A DNA stretch of 56,763 nucleotides from a virus. The position numbers and the translations under genes were made by a program. Every line of letters starts with the position of its first letter. Position 1 is the stretch's first letter. Below are positions 52,565 through 56,763 of this stretch, in pieces. The DNA lies in the IMG/VR virus record IMGVR_UViG_3300048672_000414, positions 1 to 56,763 of that record; one strand, 5' to 3'. Below the pieces are notes generated by a model. That model was not told the DNA's origin. It saw nothing but the letters and a program-made list of their open reading frames with translations, and ran no database searches.

Positions 52565-53421
52565 TAAGCATCCGCCTTATACCGTGTCCAGCCTTTGTGC
52601 GACGCTGATCTACCGGATAAAACATCATGTAGGCTACTCTTAGTAAGCCCATGTTTTTCGGCAAAAGGCGACACCCCCCTATACGGTATAGTGTAAACTA
52701 TATTATCGGGAGACACTATTTTTGTGGTATGTAGCTCAGTACCTGGTCTAGTCCAGCCCTTGCAGGATTTAGTTTTACCAGACAACAGCGCGGATAGTGG
52801 TCCAGATGAAAGTCCGTGTTCTTTGGCAAATCTAGTAATATTAGATACTTCAAATAGCTCTCCAGTCGGAGAGACTACACTTTGTGATATTTTTTTATTT
52901 CCAAGAGCCCTCCTGTTCCCTACAGATGCTTTGGCTTCTAGTTTTGAATAGAGTACAGGGTAGGCTTCTGCTAGCCAGAAGTGCCTAGTTAGGGACGATA
53001 TGTGCATTATAACGGAATTGGAAACTCCGGTTATTTCTTCTATTTCTTTGTAAGACATATTTGTCTCTGCTAGGTAAAATAATACCTCGTGGTAGTCTTC
53101 TTCCTTAAACTTACTGTTTGTATTATATATGCCATAGGCTCCGCCGTGCCCGCCCTGTACAGCATTAAATCCATTATCTATCGAGTCATACTGCTTAATG
53201 TAGTAACACTCGGTGGAGTCCAGTTCTTCTAGCGAACATTCTGCTAGTCTAACAAGAGTGGGCTCACCATACGTAGTATATGCCCCTTGTAGTTTAATAG
53301 AAGAATCTCCTGCACGCAACTCACTAACATGATTATTGTACCTTTTTTCTATACATCCGGACTGGCCTACATATACCTTATTGGTCCCATTAAATACTAA
53401 CTTATATATACCTATTGTCAT
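52564..53421 (-). CDS. GIY-YIG homing endonuclease 4, between the ligase halves
   Basis: 285 residues from ATG 53421 (GGAG eight bases upstream); the frame is open to 53475, but that lies over the promoter. Core IGIYKLVFNGTNKVYVGQSG, STECYYIKQYDS, GFNAVQGGHGG. One HTH-type module (YKEIEEITGVSNSVIMHIS, FWLAEAYPVLYSKLE) and two NUMOD-like repeats (SPTGELFEVSNITRFAKEHG ... LSGKTKSCKGW; VSPDNIVYTIPYRGVSPFAE ... LSGRSASHKGW). An active invader of the ligase locus is likely. Confidence 0.92.
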   Translation of the reverse strand: MTIGIYKLVFNGTNKVYVGQSGCIEKRYNNHVSELRAGDSSIKLQGAYTTYGEPTLVRLAECSLEELDSTECYYIKQYDSIDNGFNAVQGGHGGAYGIYNTNSKFKEEDYHEVLFYLAETNMSYKEIEEITGVSNSVIMHISSLTRHFWLAEAYPVLYSKLEAKASVGNRRALGNKKISQSVVSPTGELFEVSNITRFAKEHGLSSGPLSALLSGKTKSCKGWTRPGTELHTTKIVSPDNIVYTIPYRGVSPFAEKHGLTKSSLHDVLSGRSASHKGWTRYKADA

Positions 53422-53446
53422 AAAATTCTCCGACTCTATAAAGTAT

Positions 53447-53475
53447 ATTATACTCTCAAAGTCCGAGAATTTCAA
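53447..53475 (-). promoter_or_regulatory. Promoter of homing endonuclease 4
   Basis: Minus strand TTGAAA (53475-53470), 17-nt spacer, TATAAT (53452-53447); start of transcription about 20 bp before ATG 53421. Confidence 0.85.
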
Positions 53476-53486
53476 GTATATTTTTA

Positions 53487-54449
53487 TTAACCCTCTACTT
53501 TATGTAGGATACAGGGAATCACTGAGCCTGCCCTAATAACTGCTAAGGTATCTCCAATCTCGATGCCAAGGGCCTCTATAAAGCCCGGATTATTGAGAGT
53601 AGCGCGACTGACAATAGCGTCTTCTATCATAACAGGCTCAAGGATAGCTACAGGGGTCACCTTGCCGTTACGAGATACTTGCCACTCTACATCTAGTAGC
53701 TTGGTTTCTACGTGTTCAGCACGCAGCTTTAATGCGTATGCACCTTTTGGTGCCTTAGCTGTGTACCCCATTTCGTCAAACAACTCGTTGCTGTTAACGC
53801 GGAAAACCATACCGTCGCTAGGAAAGATTTTTTCCAGGTTCAGCTCGTTGCAGACCCCAAAGCCAAGTGCGCGGAGAGCAGCCATATCAGTACTGTGCTT
53901 AGGGGTAAGATATGGGTACACACCGTAAGCAATAAAGCTGAGAACTCGTTCCTTAAACTCCTCCGCGGACTTCAGGTTAAGAGCACCAGCAGCATAGTTA
54001 CGAGCATTAGGAATGTTGATGGGAGCCACGACCTCGCCAGTAATTTGTAGTACCGGCGGCACATTGATGCGATCCGGGTTGAGTGTGTGTGGCACCAACT
54101 TACTAGCCAAGACCTTATCGGTAATGTCTGTACCCTCAATGCCGTCACCACGAGTAAGGGCACGCACTAGCTCACCATCAACATAAAGCAGGCTAATCGC
54201 AGCACCGTCCAGTTTAACACTAGACGATACATCTCCCATACCCTCAAGCGGACGATTACGGCCTTCGTCTTCATAAAACTTTTGCAGCGAGTACATCTGC
54301 TTGTAGTGCTTGACGGTACCCTCAACCGCACCTACTTTATTGTAGCCGCAACTATCGGCCAGTCTATCAAACTGCTCGTCAGTAATGATAGGAGTACCGC
54401 GGTAGTATGCCTGGGCGGCAGTGTCAAGAAAATCGGTGAGCTTTGTCAT
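53487..54449 (-). CDS. ligA: NAD+-dependent DNA ligase, N-terminal catalytic subunit
   Basis: 320 residues from ATG 54449 (AAGGAAAATA upstream, one-base overlap with the previous stop). AYYRGTPIITDEQFDRL (13-29) is the NAD-binding Ia motif. SVKLDG contains the nucleotidyl-accepting K79. ITGEVVAP, LALRALGFG-type and YALKLRAEHVETKLLDVEW segments complete the adenylation domain. VSRNGKVTPVAILEPV and ATLNNPGFIE begin the OB fold. It ends at RAGSVIPCILHKVEG, where intact LigA continues into the zinc finger found at 51485-52240. It must act with that subunit to seal nicks. Confidence 0.93.
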   Translation of the reverse strand: MTKLTDFLDTAAQAYYRGTPIITDEQFDRLADSCGYNKVGAVEGTVKHYKQMYSLQKFYEDEGRNRPLEGMGDVSSSVKLDGAAISLLYVDGELVRALTRGDGIEGTDITDKVLASKLVPHTLNPDRINVPPVLQITGEVVAPINIPNARNYAAGALNLKSAEEFKERVLSFIAYGVYPYLTPKHSTDMAALRALGFGVCNELNLEKIFPSDGMVFRVNSNELFDEMGYTAKAPKGAYALKLRAEHVETKLLDVEWQVSRNGKVTPVAILEPVMIEDAIVSRATLNNPGFIEALGIEIGDTLAVIRAGSVIPCILHKVEG

Positions 54450-54625
54450 TATTTTCCTTCCCCAATAAAGTATACAATACGCAGTACAGCACCACACACT
54501 AGAGCAATGAAGCTCATAGCAAACAGCGAGTGAGGGCTAATAACCGCCAACACCAACACTAGGAACACCAAGAGGATTGCAGAGGCAATTACAGTGAGTG
54601 GAATTTGTTTAATTTTCTGAATCAT
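54449..54625 (-). CDS. Small two-helix membrane protein, probably leaderless
   Basis: 58 residues from ATG 54625 (60 from ATG 54631). Two hydrophobic segments: LTVIASAILLVFLVLVLAVI and FAMSFIALVCGAVLRIVYFI. The promoter's -10 (54633-54638) puts the transcription start at or next to ATG 54625, so the mRNA would be leaderless; ATG 54631 would lie upstream of the start. Followed by ligA with a one-base overlap. Confidence 0.6.
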   Translation of the reverse strand: MIQKIKQIPLTVIASAILLVFLVLVLAVISPHSLFAMSFIALVCGAVLRIVYFIGEGK

Positions 54626-54632
54626 AGACATT

Positions 54633-54661
54633 ATTATAGCACTGCGGCGGTTTAGGGTCAA
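54633..54661 (-). promoter_or_regulatory. Promoter of the membrane protein-ligase operon
   Basis: Minus strand TTGACC (54661-54656), 17-nt spacer CTAAACCGCCGCAGTGC, TATAAT (54638-54633). 26 of 29 positions equal the phoH promoter at 27315-27343, including most of the spacer, so the two genes are likely co-regulated. Confidence 0.85.
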
Positions 54662-54672
54662 GCCAGTAATTT

Positions 54673-54885
54673 TTAAGCTGTGTACCAGTCATCTGACATA
54701 ATATCGGACTGTTTAGGCATCCAGTAGTCGTACTCGCCATCCTCGAAAATGTGAATTTCCGGAGAGCCATAAAAATCATGTACGCGCATTTCTAGGAAAG
54801 GTGTACAGCTGGCTTTTTCGGTCCACTCTAGCTTATAGACGCGCGAGCCTTGCTTGAGCTGCTTGAGTGCTTTACTAAAGTTCAT
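54673..54885 (-). CDS. DUF2829 / Tad2-like protein A (candidate anti-Thoeris)
   Basis: 70 residues. NFSKALKQLKQGSRVYKLEW (2-21), then a middle with PEIHIF, and MPKQSDIMSDDWY (56-68) match the DUF2829 pattern: N-terminal helix, conserved Trp (W21) and P-x-Q-x-D...DW ending. DUF2829 includes Tad2, which sequesters the gcADPR signal of the bacterial Thoeris system. Tandem with a related gene (54905-55105). The ligand and activity cannot be read from sequence. Confidence 0.8.
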   Translation of the reverse strand: MNFSKALKQLKQGSRVYKLEWTEKASCTPFLEMRVHDFYGSPEIHIFEDGEYDYWMPKQSDIMSDDWYTA

Positions 54886-54904
54886 ATTATGTCCTCACGT
54901 ACAA

Positions 54905-55105
54905 TTAAAAAGTCTGCCAGTCGCCAGCTATGATATCGTCATGTACCAGGGCGTACCTGAAACCATTACGAAATACTACTAAATTTAGGTCATCTGGGTG
55001 GCTGTTGTCTATGGATGCTACACCAAGCGATCCGTCAGCTAACCAGCTCTCGCGGCAACCAAAGCTACCTTCTTTTAGCTTAGGCACTAATTCATCAAGG
55101 TACAC
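54905..55105 (-). CDS. DUF2829 / Tad2-like protein B, GTG start
   Basis: 66 residues, starting at GTG 55105 after AAAGGAA. YLDELVPKLKEGSFGCRESW (2-21) and VHDDIIAGDWQ (54-64) align with paralogue A (W21, D...GDW), but the middle is different. Together they suggest duplication and divergence, possibly with different signal ligands. The start codon and ribosome site are inside one arm of an 18-bp inverted repeat (55107-55163). Confidence 0.65.
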   Translation of the reverse strand: MYLDELVPKLKEGSFGCRESWLADGSLGVASIDNSHPDDLNLVVFRNGFRYALVHDDIIAGDWQTF

Positions 55106-55106
55106 T

Positions 55107-55188
55107 TTGTTTCCTTTATATTGCTGTCTAAGTAATTATTATACCGCAATATAAAGGAAACAACAAGACTGTAAATCTTGTTGTTTCC
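55107..55188 (-). terminator. Overlapping terminator and RBS-covering hairpin
   Basis: In transcript order (minus strand): hairpin 1 has 13-bp arms (55188-55176, 55168-55156), after the SPFH gene. An 18-bp perfect inverted repeat follows (55163-55146 and 55124-55107, 21-nt spacer). The 3' arm of hairpin 1 and the 5' arm of hairpin 2 share 55156-55163. The 3' arm of hairpin 2 contains AAAGGAA, the ribosome site of the next gene. Same design as 6670-6732 and 18301-18361. Confidence 0.75.
55138..55166 (-). promoter_or_regulatory. Promoter of the twin Tad2-like genes
   Basis: Minus strand TTGTTG (55166-55161), 17-nt spacer, TATAAT (55143-55138). The -35 is inside the terminator hairpin and the -10 lies in the spacer of the inverted repeat. 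A transcript from here contains only the right arm, so its ribosome site would be free; read-through mRNA would have it covered. Confidence 0.7.
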
Positions 55189-55195
55189 TGTAGGG

Positions 55196-55993
55196 TTACT
55201 TAATATTCACCATACCCTTGAAGTCAACCGGCACAACAATAGTCTGCACCTTACCTGCTGCAATGCCTTCAGCAATCTTCATCTGTGCTTGGGCCTGCAT
55301 ATAGGCGATGCTTTGGCCACTGTTCTGTGCCAGGGCGGACATACGTTCGGCTTCCAGCTTAGCTAGCTTGACCTCGTTTTCCTTGATCTTCAGCTCGTTT
55401 TGAGACTTAACAAACTCTGTTGCACTGCGCAGGATCTCTGCGTTAGGGGCAACGTTACGAATCTGGACCACGTTAAGTGTGATGCTGGTATCCAGCTTTT
55501 CTTCACGCAGCTGTTCATTTACAATGATGCGAATCTGCTCTTCGATCTTAGCTCGATTATCCGCAACCTCTAGTGCCTTATATTGGCGAATGGCTTTGTA
55601 GGCCGCGTTATTAACCAGCGTAGACACATAGTTGTACATCAGGTAGATGCCTTCCTTGTCTTCTGCATGGAAGCTACGGGATTTAGTGCTGTAAAGTTCG
55701 GACACCGAGCTAGGGTTGATGGCATAGACTACTGTAATATCGAAGTCTGCCAACGCCGAGTTATCTGCCGTCATAGGAGTTTTATTTTCCAGCGAGACAG
55801 TAATGTCTTTGACCGGAAACTCCAGCACGGAGCCAATCAGCGTTTGATTCCAGGAGCCCGGCTGAAGCTCTTTGCCTTCAATTTCACGAGAGGCGTTAAC
55901 TCGAACACCCACCTCGCCAGTTTCAATGCGAGTACAAGCAGTGGTAGCAACAATAGCAGCAACAATGGTAGCAAGTTTGAGAAAGTTAGTCAT
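55196..55993 (-). CDS. SPFH/Band 7 (prohibitin-like) lipoprotein
   Basis: 265 residues from ATG 55993. N-terminal signal LKLATIVAAIVATTACT with a lipobox-like TTAC (Cys about 20), then RIETGEVGVRVNASREIEGK, the beginning of an SPFH domain (about 23-200), and an acidic-basic coiled coil (NELKIKENEVKLAKLEAERM, about 205-240). SPFH proteins form ring-shaped membrane scaffolds. A lipoprotein form anchored in the cell envelope could block superinfection or protect the host membrane; this is inference. Confidence 0.82.
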   Translation of the reverse strand: MTNFLKLATIVAAIVATTACTRIETGEVGVRVNASREIEGKELQPGSWNQTLIGSVLEFPVKDITVSLENKTPMTADNSALADFDITVVYAINPSSVSELYSTKSRSFHAEDKEGIYLMYNYVSTLVNNAAYKAIRQYKALEVADNRAKIEEQIRIIVNEQLREEKLDTSITLNVVQIRNVAPNAEILRSATEFVKSQNELKIKENEVKLAKLEAERMSALAQNSGQSIAYMQAQAQMKIAEGIAAGKVQTIVVPVDFKGMVNIK

Positions 55994-55994
55994 A

Positions 55995-56177
55995 TTAAAA
56001 TAGTGCAATTATGGTTGTGGTAAAAATAGCGGACAGCAATATTACTACGGTAGTAATAAGCATCTGCCTTACTAGGCGTTTACGAAACTCGCGGCTATAC
56101 AAGTATTTTTCTGCTATAAGCACAAGCAGTGTCATAGCAGACAAAATTGCTGTAGCGGCAAATATAAGCTTAATCAT
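55995..56177 (-). CDS. Small two-helix membrane protein
   Basis: 60 residues with two membrane segments (LIFAATAILSAMTLLVLIAE; RQMLITTVVILLSAIFTTTI) separated by a basic loop (KYLYSREFRKRLV). Overlaps the PC4-like gene by 8 bp, and the SPFH start follows one base after its stop. It may work with the SPFH protein at the membrane. Confidence 0.6.
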   Translation of the reverse strand: MIKLIFAATAILSAMTLLVLIAEKYLYSREFRKRLVRQMLITTVVILLSAIFTTTIIALF

Positions 56178-56454
56178 TTGCTAAAAGTTGTGTAGCATAC
56201 TTACGTATGATTTCTTCGCCCTCAGCCTGAGCACAAATATCTAGTAGTCCGTCTAGCACAGCATATATGTTCTCTAGTGAAGCGGGTATAGATACCCCTT
56301 CACGCGATGGTATCCAATCCCCGGAGTAGGACAAAAAGTACTTTCGTAGCTGAAAGTAGGTAGTTTCTCGGAAGTCATTTACTACGAGTCGAACTTGGAA
56401 ACCTTTTTCCATATTCTCGTCAATGACCTTACTGTAATGAATGTTGTCGTCCAC
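56170..56454 (-). CDS. PC4-like single-stranded DNA-binding protein
   Basis: 94 residues. FQVRLVVNDFRETTYFQLRK, then YFLSYSGDWIPSREGVSIP, is the PC4/Sub1 signature (beta-sheet binding ssDNA, W-x-P-(S/G)-R-x-G). PC4 proteins occur in T5-like and other phages and bind melted DNA in transcription or repair. It could regulate phage promoters or protect ssDNA. Located near the right end, among the first leftward genes. Confidence 0.8.
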   Translation of the reverse strand: MDDNIHYSKVIDENMEKGFQVRLVVNDFRETTYFQLRKYFLSYSGDWIPSREGVSIPASLENIYAVLDGLLDICAQAEGEEIIRKYATQLLAND

Positions 56455-56464
56455 ACGTAATCCT

Positions 56465-56740
56465 TTAAGCGGCGGAATTATCGGGGTTTGGCGCCGGGGA
56501 AATTATCTTGGCAAGCTCGCCTTGGGTGGCTTCCACGGCCCAATTAACTACACAGAAGTCATCTACGCACATATCATGCATAATCTCCAAGCTATTCTCC
56601 AAGAAACGACCCTTAGCTCGCATACGCTGCGACCAGTGGTCCCAGTACGCGCCTTCTGTAATTCCCTTTTCACTAATAATAGTCCACACAGGTTCGCTGC
56701 TGTTAGCACCAGCCGGATCACAGTACATAAAATACCTCAT
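56465..56740 (-). CDS. Small protein at the right end
   Basis: 91 residues from ATG 56740, preceded by AGGAG; ATG 56728 is another possible start. RYFMYCDPAGANSSEPVWTI and DHWSQRMRAKGRFLENSLE suggest a small alpha/beta protein. Its promoter would lie beyond the right edge (or, in a circle, in the 1-571 region). 56741-56763 holds only the ribosome site. No family recognised. Confidence 0.55.
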   Translation of the reverse strand: MRYFMYCDPAGANSSEPVWTIISEKGITEGAYWDHWSQRMRAKGRFLENSLEIMHDMCVDDFCVVNWAVEATQGELAKIISPAPNPDNSAA

Positions 56741-56763
56741 ACCCTAACTCCTAGTTCTCGCAA

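Noticed and set aside
53422-53475. Longer start of homing endonuclease 4 at 53475
   Set aside because: It overlaps the -35 and -10 and would be upstream of transcription.

Overview
This window looks like the complete or nearly complete genome of a strictly lytic tailed phage of a Gram-negative (probably proteobacterial) host. No integrase, excisionase or CI-like repressor was found. The head is HK97-type: HNH, HK97 portal, a protease/scaffold/capsid fusion and gp6-like connectors. A very long tape-measure protein (2332 residues), a gpG/gpGT-type -1 frameshift and the absence of a sheath gene indicate a long non-contractile (siphovirus) tail. The replication module resembles that of T5-like phages: family A DNA polymerase without its 5' nuclease domain, separate FEN-like exonuclease, SbcC/SbcD pair, split NAD+-dependent ligase and PC4-like protein. 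Recognisable sigma70 promoters (TTGACA-N17-TATAAT type), AGGAG-type ribosome sites and two perfect TTATCCACA DnaA boxes support a proteobacterial host. Frequent CTAG tetranucleotides argue against an ordinary enteric host.

Layout. 1-571 is non-coding: 10-bp tandem repeats, two TATACCC/GGGTATA palindromes, DnaA boxes and a 16-bp hairpin; it is a candidate origin and/or packaging/control region. 572-11168 (+) holds packaging, head and neck genes, interrupted by a leftward Vsr/DUF559-like nuclease. 11300-23297 (+) holds the tape measure and tail tip. 23420-24928 (+) is the lysis cassette. 24949-27282 (+) holds structural and fibre genes of mosaic composition. 27388-29916 (+) holds PhoH and a Dps fusion, with a leftward GIY-YIG gene between them. 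From 29962 to the right end all genes are leftward: second Dps, collagen-like and Q-rich probable virion proteins, B12-dependent ribonucleotide reductase, dUTPase, 5' exonuclease, a resolvase-like nuclease, SbcC/glutaredoxin/SbcD, gp32-like SSB, SF2 helicase, Lar-like protein, DNA polymerase, primase, DnaB helicase, DNA methyltransferase, an HTH-rich DNA-binding protein, split ligase, twin DUF2829 (Tad2-like) proteins, an SPFH lipoprotein and PC4. The two arms converge on a bidirectional terminator at 29921-29957. If the molecule is circular or permuted, they diverge across the 1-571 region.

The most striking features are: (i) three gene junctions where a hairpin's 3' arm is also the 5' arm of a second, longer hairpin that abuts or covers the next ribosome-binding site; (ii) four modular GIY-YIG homing endonucleases, one splitting the ligase and one inserted between two ATGA overlaps; (iii) tandem Tad2-like genes as candidate anti-Thoeris proteins; (iv) a protease-scaffold-capsid fusion with an internal start; (v) two miniferritins with intact ferroxidase ligands. 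All functions are inferred from reading motifs; no database search was run.
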